Both the position numbers and the translations under genes were made by a program. DNA of 5,001 nt. It comes from Candidatus Omnitrophota bacterium. Lineage in GTDB: Bacteria; Omnitrophota; Gorgyraeia; Aquiviventales; Aquiviventaceae. The notes under the pieces were generated by a model. That model was not told where the DNA came from. It saw only the letters and a list, made by a program, of their open reading frames with translations, and did not search any database. The DNA lies in contig JAGVGS010000028.1 in assembly GCA_020057015.1 (NCBI GenBank), forward strand, positions 1 to 5,001. The letters are read 5' to 3'. How positions within the stretch are numbered: position 1 is the stretch's first letter; each line of letters starts with the position of its first letter. Shown here piece after piece: positions 1-5,001 of this stretch.

Positions 1-111
1 CATGGAAAAGACATTGAGGCTGATGAGGATGACGACCGTCACCATATAGACGCCCAGCAGGGCGAAGCCACCCTCTGATCGATTAGCCGTTGCGCAGCGT
101 GACTTGGGCAT
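1..111 (-). CDS. PilX/GspK-like minor prepilin, N-terminal fragment (3' end beyond the window)
   Basis: This is the first 37 codons of a third prepilin-like gene, which leaves the window at position 1. It starts at the ATG at 111 to 109, inside the end of the PilW-like gene (29-base overlap in another frame). A TGA lies five codons upstream in the same frame, so this ATG is the only sensible start. The translation has a short basic leader (MPKSRCATANRSEGG) followed by a long hydrophobic segment (FALLGVYMVTVVILISLNV), the layout of a class III prepilin signal cleaved after Gly15. The usual Glu at +5 of the mature protein is Gly here. Families such as PilX and GspK commonly lack that Glu, and third place after PilV- and PilW-like genes fits PilX. 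No clear Shine-Dalgarno is visible, so translation is probably coupled to the gene before it. The family call rests on the N-terminus and context only. Confidence 0.72.
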   Translation of the reverse strand, partial: MPKSRCATANRSEGGFALLGVYMVTVVILISLNVFSM

Positions 112-697
112 TGAGCGTCGTCGTCATCAGCCGTGTGCCTCCCCCGAACAGGGACGCCCGTTCTTGTGCAACGATGGCGAATCCCAGCAACGAAGTCCGC
201 CCCTGGGTGGTTCCCTGAGGACGATCATACTGGAATGATGTAATCATGCGCGCCACGATCTGTGGCGGGCCACCCTGCGTGCGGGTCAGCAGCATGTACG
301 GGGGGCCCCCCGGTTCCACTACCAAAGCGTATGTAATCGTCGAGAAGGCGCCACCCGCCGGGTTGGGGCCGGTAAACGACAACGTCCCCAGCGTGGCCCC
401 AGCGGCGGCACCCGCAGGCACTGTCAGGGGCACGTCTTCCGCCGGCAGCCCGATGAGACTCAGCGTACTGATGGAGCCTTGCCGTAGATCGTTGGTGAGC
501 CGCTCCAGGCCTAGCCGCGCTTGATCGGTAGAGCCGACTATCGCCTCGCCGGTGGCCCACACCTGCTGGCTGCTGGACCAGAGCGCCAAACTGGCCCCGC
601 CGATCACCAGGGAGGCCCCTGCGGCCATGAACACCTCGGTCAGGGTAAAGCCGTCCTGGCGGCAGAGCCGTAACCGCGCAGCCGGATGTTTGTTCAT
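83..697 (-). CDS. PilW-like type IV minor prepilin
   Basis: A 204-residue prepilin-type protein. It has a 16-residue basic leader ending RQDG, then FTLTEVFMAAGASLVIGGAS. The peptidase cleavage site falls between Gly16 and Phe17, with Glu21 at +5 of the mature protein. After the hydrophobic helix comes an amphipathic stretch (QARLGLERLTNDLRQ, roughly residues 59 to 73) typical of PilW and GspJ-like minor pilins, then a beta-rich C-terminal domain. By family, such proteins are processed by PilD at the inner membrane and join the complex that primes a type IV pilus or a type II secretion pseudopilus. The ATG overlaps the stop of the PilV-like gene as ATGA, and the last 29 bases overlap the next prepilin gene. 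Order in the cluster favours PilW over GspJ, but the sequence alone does not settle it. No strong Shine-Dalgarno precedes it, consistent with coupling. Confidence 0.85.
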   Translation of the reverse strand: MNKHPAARLRLCRQDGFTLTEVFMAAGASLVIGGASLALWSSSQQVWATGEAIVGSTDQARLGLERLTNDLRQGSISTLSLIGLPAEDVPLTVPAGAAAGATLGTLSFTGPNPAGGAFSTITYALVVEPGGPPYMLLTRTQGGPPQIVARMITSFQYDRPQGTTQGRTSLLGFAIVAQERASLFGGGTRLMTTTLNAQVTLRNG

Positions 698-1206
698 CTT
701 GCGGTCGTGGCCAAGCGCGTTTCCACGAGAGCCGGCGAGCCGTCAAAGACACCGTTGCCATTCAGGTCTTCCCCCGCATCGACGACGCCGTTGAAGTTCG
801 CGTCCTCCCCAATGATGCGCCCGGCCGAGCGCCAGCACACGATCACCCGCAGCTCCGCCACCAGCACGCCTGCGGCTTCGTTATCCACATCACGCACCCG
901 GATCTGCGCGCTGATCGGAAACGCAAACGCGCCCGGCACCGCCATGGGCCCGACAAAAACCGGCTGCGCGTCGCTAATGCGACCGTCGACCACCGCGGCA
1001 AACCCGCGGTTGATCTCGGCCTCCAAGATGCCCTGTGCGGCGTTGATCGCCATCACGCGCTCCTGGTTAAACGCCACCAATCTCGAGCAATGCACCAGTG
1101 TCGCGCACAACCCCACGGTGGCCCCCACGAAGATCACGGTGGCCAGCAACACTTCAAGGAGCGTGAAGCCCTGCGCGGATCGCAAAAACAAACGCCGAGT
1201 TACCAT
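694..1206 (-). CDS. PilV-like type IV minor prepilin with Asp/Asn/Gly-rich C-terminus
   Basis: A 170-residue prepilin. The open frame continues upstream to 1281, but the ATG at 1206 is chosen for three reasons. It gives a normal short leader (MVTRRLFLRSAQG). A GAGGAG Shine-Dalgarno lies 10 bases upstream. The extra upstream codons lie within the riboswitch region. Mature Phe14 begins FTLLEVLLATVIF, with Glu18 at +5, a canonical class III signal and transmembrane helix. The body resembles PilV/GspI-type minor pilins (QGILEAEINRGF near residues 63 to 74). Residues 135 to 155 form an unusual loop rich in Asp, Asn and Gly, with the spacing DxNxNGxxDxGED followed by NGNGxFD. It resembles calcium-binding EF-hand-like, dockerin or thrombospondin type 3 repeats. 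It is the first gene of the minor-pilin operon and overlaps the PilW-like gene by 4 bases. It could instead be a GspI-like pseudopilin. Confidence 0.85.
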   Translation of the reverse strand: MVTRRLFLRSAQGFTLLEVLLATVIFVGATVGLCATLVHCSRLVAFNQERVMAINAAQGILEAEINRGFAAVVDGRISDAQPVFVGPMAVPGAFAFPISAQIRVRDVDNEAAGVLVAELRVIVCWRSAGRIIGEDANFNGVVDAGEDLNGNGVFDGSPALVETRLATTAR

Positions 1207-1226
1207 GAGTGCTCTACTCCTCACTC
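1207..1226 (-). promoter_or_regulatory. Shine-Dalgarno in the loop of a start-site hairpin
   Basis: On the minus strand, GAGTG (1226 to 1222) and CACTC (1211 to 1207) are perfectly complementary and enclose a 10-base loop, AGGAGTAGAG. The loop contains the ribosome-binding site AGGAG (1221 to 1217) of the PilV-like gene, whose ATG follows immediately at 1206. Sequestration would be partial, because the site is in the loop, while the stem abuts the start codon. The 5' arm shares bases 1226 to 1224 with one possible 3' strand of the riboswitch closing helix (CGAG, 1227 to 1224), which would give a direct link between aptamer folding and translation. The complementarity is seen in the sequence; the regulatory role is inferred. 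Confidence 0.5.
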
Positions 1227-1334
1227 GGCAACCCGGCGATCCTTGTCCGTTGCTGCGCTCTGGCAGCCGGCTGTCCATCAAGGACCCGTGGCTTTCCGAC
1301 CCCGGATTACTCCGGGTGTGGCTTTATCGAGAGC
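1224..1334 (-). promoter_or_regulatory. GEMM-I (cyclic di-GMP-I class) riboswitch, variant
   Basis: Read on the minus strand, this leader matches the cyclic di-GMP-I (GEMM) aptamer layout. An A-rich 5' segment (GATAAAGCCACA, 1328 to 1317) leads to a perfect 6-bp stem, CCCGGA/TCCGGG, closed by a GTAA tetraloop (1316 to 1301); GNRA loops are the hallmark of P1b. Then come GTCGG and the conserved AAAGCC (1295 to 1290), with the middle A matching the intercalating adenine. P2 begins ACGGGTCC and can pair with GGACAGCCGGCTGCC (1276 to 1262), closed by GCTCT/AGAGC (1334 to 1330 with 1261 to 1257). Alternatively it can pair with GGATCGCCGGGTTGCC (1242 to 1227), with a 7-bp GTCCTTG/CAAGGAT helix and CTCG/CGAG closing. 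Family knowledge: GEMM RNAs bind cyclic di-GMP, or cGAMP in the Ib subtype, and often control pilus genes. Odd points are GTCGG where GACGC is usual, and an uncertain ligand-contacting G near 1322. The exact 3' boundary is therefore unclear. Confidence 0.75.
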
Positions 1335-1343
1335 TGTATACAA

Positions 1344-1373
1344 AGTGTACCTGATCGGCAGGCGTGAGGTCAA
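1344..1373 (-). promoter_or_regulatory. Candidate sigma70-type promoter of the minor-pilin operon
   Basis: On the minus strand a TTGACC -35 box (1373 to 1368; 5 of 6 consensus) is followed after 18 bases by TACACT (1349 to 1344; 4 of 6). A start about 7 bases downstream, near 1337, would begin the transcript just before the riboswitch closing helix, which supports the call. It lies in the only intergenic gap of the window, about 35 bases past the end of the SufT-like gene. The spacing and position are observed; activity is inferred. Confidence 0.5.
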
Positions 1374-1379
1374 GATCAG
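1351..1379. repeat. Inverted repeat CTGATC/GATCAG around the -35 region
   Basis: CTGATC at 1351 to 1356 and GATCAG at 1374 to 1379 are perfect inverted copies, with 17 bases between them that include the predicted -35 box. An operator is possible, but six-base arms can arise by chance and the symmetry does not extend further. No known regulator is recognised. Confidence 0.25.
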
Positions 1380-1407
1380 CGAGCGCAGGGATGCGGTGCA
1401 AGGAGCG

Positions 1408-1776
1408 CTACCGCTCGTTTTCAGGGTTGCCCGCCTCACCGGTGGGCTCGCCTTCATCCCAGCCCAGGCCCAGGGCGATCTTGCAGTCCTCCGAGGCCAT
1501 GGTGTGCGGGTCCCACGGCGGGGTGAACACAATCGTCACGATACTGTTGTTGACGCCGGGGAGTTTGGCGACCGTCTGCTGCACGGCGGCCTTTAGCTGC
1601 GGCCCGTAGGGGCAAAACGGCGACGTGAAAGTCATGGTCAGCTTCACGTCATCGCCCTCAGGCTGCGGATTGACGTCGACCCCATAGATGAGTCCTAGAT
1701 CCACGATCCCTAAGTGCAGCTCCGGATCCTCAATGGGTCGCAGGGCGGCCATGACTTGCTCTTCATTGATGGCCAT
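1408..1776 (-). CDS. sufT: SufT-like MIP18/DUF59 iron-sulfur assembly protein
   Basis: A 122-residue protein made almost wholly of a MIP18-family (DUF59) domain. Diagnostic motifs are DPEL followed by IVDLGLIYGV (residues 17 to 33), MTFTSPFCPYG with the conserved Cys55 (residues 48 to 58), and a C-terminal PPWDPHTM...ALGLGW segment (residues 86 to 106) that is typical of SufT/PaaD-like members. By family, these proteins assist maturation or delivery of Fe-S clusters in the cytoplasm rather than catalysing a known reaction. The frame is open to an ATG at 1815. The ATG at 1776 is preferred because GAGG lies 5 bases upstream and because the 13 extra residues (MSLSKASSSSEAL) match nothing typical of the family. 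It overlaps the end of sufU by 14 bases and closes the SUF operon. The last 15 or so residues are polar and probably disordered. No convincing terminator follows. Confidence 0.86.
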   Translation of the reverse strand: MAINEEQVMAALRPIEDPELHLGIVDLGLIYGVDVNPQPEGDDVKLTMTFTSPFCPYGPQLKAAVQQTVAKLPGVNNSIVTIVFTPPWDPHTMASEDCKIALGLGWDEGEPTGEAGNPENER

Positions 1777-2212
1777 GAGCGCCTCGCTGCTGCTGGAGGC
1801 CTTGCTCAACGACATTCCACGACAGGGCTGCGCACTTCACCCGCACCGGAAACTGGCGTACGCCGGCTAGGGCTTCGAGCTCGCCCAACGTCACTGGCGC
1901 CGGCAGCGCTTCCCCCCTCATCATCGCCTTCATCGCCTGAATGAGCTGCTGCGCCTGCCCGAGGCTCTTGCCTTCCAGCTCGCCGGCGAGCATCGAGGCC
2001 GCGGCCTGGCTGATGGCACAGCCTTTGCCCTGAAACCGCACCTTGTCGATGCGATCGCCTTGCAGCTGCACATAAAAGATCATCTCATCCCCGCACAGTG
2101 GGTTGGTCCCTTCGGCTTTGATCTGGGCCTTCGGCAGCTCGCCGTGGTGGCTCGAGTTCTTATAATGATCCAGAATCACTTCACGGTAGAGCGCCTCCAC
2201 CTGGTCAAGCAT
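1763..2212 (-). CDS. sufU: SufU-type Fe-S assembly sulfur acceptor/scaffold
   Basis: A 149-residue SufU protein. The N-terminus (LYREVILDHYKNSSHHGEL) is characteristic. The metal/active-site ligands are all present: Cys40 and Asp42 in NPLCGDE, Cys65 in GKGCAISQAA, and Cys127 in RVKCAALSW. The insert before the last cysteine (residues about 100 to 122) separates SufU from IscU, and no C-terminal NifU domain is present. By family, SufU binds zinc through these residues, accepts persulfide sulfur from the active-site cysteine of SufS, and passes it to the SufBCD scaffold. Its ATG lies inside the 3' end of sufS (8-base overlap) without a clear ribosome-binding site, so translation is probably coupled. 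The tail is Gln/Gly/His-rich (QQQRGAHGHQ) and its codons are shared with the start of the SufT-like gene. Confidence 0.95.
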   Translation of the reverse strand: MLDQVEALYREVILDHYKNSSHHGELPKAQIKAEGTNPLCGDEMIFYVQLQGDRIDKVRFQGKGCAISQAAASMLAGELEGKSLGQAQQLIQAMKAMMRGEALPAPVTLGELEALAGVRQFPVRVKCAALSWNVVEQGLQQQRGAHGHQ

Positions 2213-3452
2213 GGATGCGCGAAGGCCGGTTAAAGAACGCTCGGACGATCTTCAGGGCCGCGATCAGCCGGTCGACCTCTGCCGGCGTGTTGTAGAGGTA
2301 GAAGCTCGCGCGCACTGTGGCCGGCACGCCGAGCCGGCGCATCAAGGGCTTCGCACAGTGATGCCCGGCGCGCACCGCCACGCCTTCGGCGTCAAGCACC
2401 GTGCCGACATCATGCGGATGCAGCCCGTCCAGATTAAAGGACACCGCGCTGCCGCGCGCCACCCCTGGCTGCGTCGGGCCATAGATCGTCAGGTGGCCTA
2501 GCTGCTGCAGCTGTGCGATCGCGTAGCGGGTCAACTGCTGCTCATGGGCCGCGACCTCGGGCATCCCCAGCCGCTGCAGGTACGCGAGGGCTTCGCCAAA
2601 CGCGATCACGCCGCTGATATTCGGCGTGCCGGCTTCAAATTTCCAGGGCACCTCATTCCAGGTCGACGAAGTCAGCTGCACGTCGCTGATCATCTCGCCG
2701 CCCCCCAAGAAGGGCTCCATCGACTCCAACAGCGCCTGGCGCGCCCACAAGACACCCACCCCGGTGGGGCCCAGCATCTTGTGCGCCGATAGCACCAGCA
2801 CATCGCCGCCCAGTTGCTGCACGTTTATCGGCAGGTGCGGCGCGCTTTGCGCCGCGTCAATCAGCACCACGGCCCCCTGAGCATGCGCCTTGCGGGCGAT
2901 CTCGGCCACGGGGTTCACCGTGCCCAAGACGTTGGACATGTGCGTCAGGGCCACCACCTTCGTGCGAGCACTCAGCAGCTGATCCAAGGCCTTCAGCTCC
3001 AACTGGCCGTCAGCCGTCAGCGGGATAAACGCGAGTGTGGCCCCGGTGGCCTTGGCCACGAGCTGCCAGGGCACCAAATTGGCATGGTGCTCCATTTCAG
3101 TGAGCAGGATCTGGTCGCCTGCGGTGAGATGCGCACGGCCCCAGGTGTACGCAAAGAGGTTGATCGATTCGGTGGCATTGCGGGTAAAGACGATCTCGCG
3201 CTCAGAGGCAGCCCCGAGGAATTGCGCCGCCTGCACCCGCACCGCTTCATACGCCGCCGTGGCTTCCTCTGCGAGGGCATGGATCCCACGGTGGATGTTG
3301 GCGTTGTACTGGCTGTAATAGCGGGTGAGTGCGGCGATGACCTGGCGGGGCTTTTGCGTGGTGGCAGCGTTATCGAGATAGACGAGGCTCTTGCCGTGCA
3401 CCTGGCGGCTGAGGATCGGAAACTCTTGCCTGATCCGCGCGGTATCGATCAT
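2205..3452 (-). CDS. sufS: SufS group II cysteine desulfurase
   Basis: A full-length 415-residue PLP-dependent cysteine desulfurase. It removes sulfur from L-cysteine, giving alanine and an enzyme-bound persulfide that feeds Fe-S cluster assembly in the cytoplasm. Visible landmarks are YLDNAATTQKP (residues 25 to 35), NIHRGIH (52 to 58), EMEHHANLVPW with the cofactor-stacking His123, LIDAAQS with Asp199 and Gln202, SAHKMLGPTGVGVLW with the Schiff-base Lys225, and RAGHHCAKPL with the catalytic Cys366 on the short loop typical of group II (SufS/CsdA) enzymes. Arg381 follows in RASFYLYN. The gene starts with ATGA overlapping the stop of the Rieske gene and overlaps sufU by 8 bases. SufU next door is the usual sulfur acceptor for this enzyme type, which favours SufS over CsdA or a selenocysteine lyase. 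No key residue is missing. Confidence 0.97.
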   Translation of the reverse strand: MIDTARIRQEFPILSRQVHGKSLVYLDNAATTQKPRQVIAALTRYYSQYNANIHRGIHALAEEATAAYEAVRVQAAQFLGAASEREIVFTRNATESINLFAYTWGRAHLTAGDQILLTEMEHHANLVPWQLVAKATGATLAFIPLTADGQLELKALDQLLSARTKVVALTHMSNVLGTVNPVAEIARKAHAQGAVVLIDAAQSAPHLPINVQQLGGDVLVLSAHKMLGPTGVGVLWARQALLESMEPFLGGGEMISDVQLTSSTWNEVPWKFEAGTPNISGVIAFGEALAYLQRLGMPEVAAHEQQLTRYAIAQLQQLGHLTIYGPTQPGVARGSAVSFNLDGLHPHDVGTVLDAEGVAVRAGHHCAKPLMRRLGVPATVRASFYLYNTPAEVDRLIAALKIVRAFFNRPSRIHA

Positions 3453-3760
3453 CCGATATCGACCTGGATTTCATCATTTTCGACCTTCACCGGATACGAC
3501 GTGATGGCGATCGCCGCCGGCAGGCACAGCACCTTGCCCGAGGTCACATCAAACCGGGCCCCGTGCCGCGGGCACTCAATCGCCGTGCCCTCGAGCTCGC
3601 CCTTGCTGAGCGGCCCGTCATCGTGCGTGCACACGTCATCCACGACGTAGAAGCCGCTCTTTTCGACGTGGCAAATGACCAAGGGCTTGCCCTGCACCCG
3701 CACCCCCTTAGTCTGGCCCTCTGCGATCTCGCTGGTTTTCGCCACGGTCACGTAGGCCAT
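3449..3760 (-). CDS. Rieske-type [2Fe-2S] ferredoxin in the SUF operon
   Basis: A 103-residue single-domain Rieske protein with both cluster-binding motifs: Cys44-x-His46 (VCTHDDGPL) and Cys63-x2-His66 (ECPRHGARFDVTSG). There is no signal peptide or membrane anchor, so it should be a soluble cytoplasmic protein of the kind found as ferredoxin components of ring-hydroxylating dioxygenases (BphF/NdoA type) or as NirD-like subunits. The frame can begin at a TTG at 3763, but the ATG at 3760 is preferred. It forms a TGATG junction with the sufD stop, sharing one base. The 3' end overlaps sufS by 4 bases. No oxygenase or reductase gene is adjacent in the window, so a role in Fe-S assembly, such as electron supply or cluster handling, is the best inference from its tight coupling to sufD and sufS. 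The fold is clear; the function is not. Confidence 0.93.
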   Translation of the reverse strand: MAYVTVAKTSEIAEGQTKGVRVQGKPLVICHVEKSGFYVVDDVCTHDDGPLSKGELEGTAIECPRHGARFDVTSGKVLCLPAAIAITSYPVKVENDEIQVDIG

Positions 3761-5001
3761 CAAACGCCCAGGTTCCCCTCGATCTCCTGTCGCAAGCGCT
3801 CCTGCAAAGGGGCAAAGGGCACTTGCGCGATAATGGGCTCCACGAAGCCCATCACGATCAGCCGCTGGGCCGCGGCGCGCGCAATGCCGCGGGACATGAG
3901 GTAGAACGTCTGCTCCTCATCGATCGGCCCGATCGAGGCGCCGTGCTTGCAGCGCACGTCATCGGCCAGGATCTCCAGCATGGGGATCGTCTCGGCCCGG
4001 GCCTGCTGCCCCAGCAGTAGGTTGTGATTCGACTGAAAGGCGTCAGTCTGCTGCGCGTGTTTGGCGATGCGAATGAGGCCGGTGTACACCATCCGGCTGT
4101 GCTCCTTGAGGGCGGCCTTGAACTGAAGATCCGAGGTCGTGTGCGGCGCCTGATGATCCTGCAGCGTGTGCTGGTCAATGTGCTGGCCGGCCTGCCCGAA
4201 CACGAACCCGTAGAGCTGCGCCGAGGAGCCCTCGCCGGCGAGCTTCGTGGCCACGTGCGCCTTGGAAAGTGCCGCCCCGAGGTTGATGTTGGCCGCGGTG
4301 AACTGCGCCCCCTGGCTGAGCGTCGCGCGCTGCAGCCAGAATTCCTTGGCCCCGCGGCCCCAGCGCTGCAGCCGGACGTAGTGCACCTGAGCGTCAGGCT
4401 CGAGGACGAGCTCCACGCGCCCGTTGATCAGGTGTGGCGCGGCCTGCCCGGTGGCGCTGATGTACTCATCAATGAGGGTCAGTTTCGCGCCAGCGCCCAC
4501 CCGAATCACGGTCAGCGGAAAAATGGCCTGCTGCGCGCTCGCAGCCCAGAGCCGCACCAAGCGCACCGGGCGCTCGACCACCGTCCCGGCTGGCACCTGC
4601 ACGGAGAGGTCGTCATGATGAAACGCGAGGTTGAGGCTGGTGAACTTTTGCTCGGCCGCGGTCAACCCATCGGCTTCGATGAGGCCGCGCAGCGGCTGCT
4701 CGGCCTGGCGCGCGGCCTGGGTGAGCTCTTCGATGCGAACACCGGCCAGCTCGGCTTGACTAAACCACGCGCTGTTCATGCGCACGTAAAGCGCCTCATC
4801 CCCTAAGGGTTGCGTGTAGCCATTAAGCTGCGCGTCGGTGAGTGCGACCGAGGCGAGCAGCGCCGGGGCGGTGGGATGATACCCGCGCTGGGGATCTAAC
4901 TGCGTCGCGTCAGTGCGGCGCCAGATGTCATCGCTCGGATGCGGCCAGGCGAGGGCTTGGTGCTTCGCCCACTGCTCCCGACGCAGCGTGGTCAGCCAGG
5001 C
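3760..5001 (-). CDS. sufD: SufD, Fe-S cluster assembly scaffold subunit (5' end beyond the window)
   Basis: The frame is open to the window edge, giving 413 visible residues. A GTG at 4785 could be mistaken for the start, but 72 in-frame codons precede it and read as SufD N-terminal sequence: LAWPHPSDDIWRRTD, close to the usual helical-domain motif, then GDEALYVRMNSAW. The true start therefore lies right of 5001. The rest is a SufB/SufD beta-helix domain ending with the signature SNHNLLLG (visible residues 324 to 331) and CKHGASIGPIDEEQTFYLMSRGI (351 to 373). That segment includes His353, equivalent to the conserved His at the SufB-SufD interface. By family, SufD pairs with SufB and the ATPase SufC to build clusters in the cytoplasm. 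The short length and SNHNLLLG favour SufD over SufB. It shares one base with the Rieske gene at its stop. sufB and sufC are expected upstream. Confidence 0.93.
   Translation of the reverse strand, partial: AWLTTLRREQWAKHQALAWPHPSDDIWRRTDATQLDPQRGYHPTAPALLASVALTDAQLNGYTQPLGDEALYVRMNSAWFSQAELAGVRIEELTQAARQAEQPLRGLIEADGLTAAEQKFTSLNLAFHHDDLSVQVPAGTVVERPVRLVRLWAASAQQAIFPLTVIRVGAGAKLTLIDEYISATGQAAPHLINGRVELVLEPDAQVHYVRLQRWGRGAKEFWLQRATLSQGAQFTAANINLGAALSKAHVATKLAGEGSSAQLYGFVFGQAGQHIDQHTLQDHQAPHTTSDLQFKAALKEHSRMVYTGLIRIAKHAQQTDAFQSNHNLLLGQQARAETIPMLEILADDVRCKHGASIGPIDEEQTFYLMSRGIARAAAQRLIVMGFVEPIIAQVPFAPLQERLRQEIEGNLGV

Noticed and set aside
1207..1281. Upstream extension of the PilV-like gene to an ATG at 1281
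   Set aside because: It would place 25 codons inside the riboswitch and give an abnormally long prepilin leader; the ATG at 1206 has a GAGGAG site and a canonical leader.
1257..1334. Cobalamin riboswitch
   Set aside because: The AAGCCAC string recalls cobalamin elements, but no B12-box-like sequence is present and the GNRA-capped P1b plus the P2 arrangement fit GEMM-I much better.
686..1354. Plus-strand open frame of 222 codons across the PilV-like gene and the leader
   Set aside because: Antisense to a clear prepilin and to the structured RNA leader; Thr/Ser/Ala-rich translation of low complexity with no supporting ribosome site.
1207..1407. CRISPR array, transposon end or tRNA in the intergenic gap
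   Set aside because: No regularly spaced repeats, no terminal inverted repeats with a transposase, and no cloverleaf; the gap is explained by the promoter, riboswitch and ribosome site.
1403..1416. Hairpin GAGCG/CGCTC at the end of the SufT-like gene as a SUF operon terminator
   Set aside because: The stem is only 5 bp, it overlaps the stop codon, and on the minus strand it is not followed by a T-run; the TTTT is on the plus-strand side, where no gene ends.
2814..3650. Plus-strand open frame of 278 codons opposite sufS and the Rieske gene
   Set aside because: It lies wholly antisense to two genes with clear catalytic motifs, its translation shows no family features, and long antisense frames are common in G+C-rich coding DNA.
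4024..4806. Plus-strand open frame of 260 codons opposite sufD
   Set aside because: Shadow of the sufD reading frame; Arg/His/Leu-rich translation with no recognisable domain.

Overview
All seven protein-coding genes lie on the minus strand, so the window reads from right to left. Base composition is G+C-rich. Nothing in it fixes the taxon: a SufU-type SUF operon together with type IV minor-pilin genes suggests a diderm bacterium outside the classical model groups, and I go no further than that.

Region 1 (5001 to 1408) is the distal part of a SUF iron-sulfur cluster assembly operon. The order is sufD (its 5' end is beyond the window), a small Rieske-type [2Fe-2S] ferredoxin, sufS (cysteine desulfurase), sufU (sulfur acceptor/scaffold) and a SufT-like MIP18/DUF59 protein. 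Consecutive genes overlap by 1 to 14 bases, which points to one translationally coupled transcript. SufS takes sulfur from cysteine, SufU accepts it, SufD belongs to the SufBCD scaffold complex, and the DUF59 and Rieske proteins probably help with maturation or electron supply. sufB and sufC are expected to the right of the window.

Region 2 (1407 to 1207) is the only intergenic gap, 201 bases. It holds a sigma70-like promoter and a strong candidate for a GEMM-I (cyclic di-GMP-I class) riboswitch. The riboswitch has a perfect 6-bp P1b stem capped by a GUAA (GNRA) tetraloop, the AAAGCC joining segment, and a P2 helix ending in a CCGG..UGCC strand. That last strand is present in two near-identical copies that could compete for the same 5' partner. 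A short hairpin then places the Shine-Dalgarno sequence of the first pilin gene in its loop, and that hairpin shares bases with one version of the aptamer-closing helix.

Region 3 (1206 to 1) is a minor-pilin operon: a PilV-like prepilin with an unusual EF-hand-like Asp/Asn/Gly-rich C-terminus, a PilW-like prepilin, and the start of a PilX/GspK-like prepilin that runs off the left edge. The arrangement implies that a cyclic dinucleotide controls expression of these minor pilins. The riboswitch departs from the usual consensus around the ligand pocket, and this is the most interesting part of the window.
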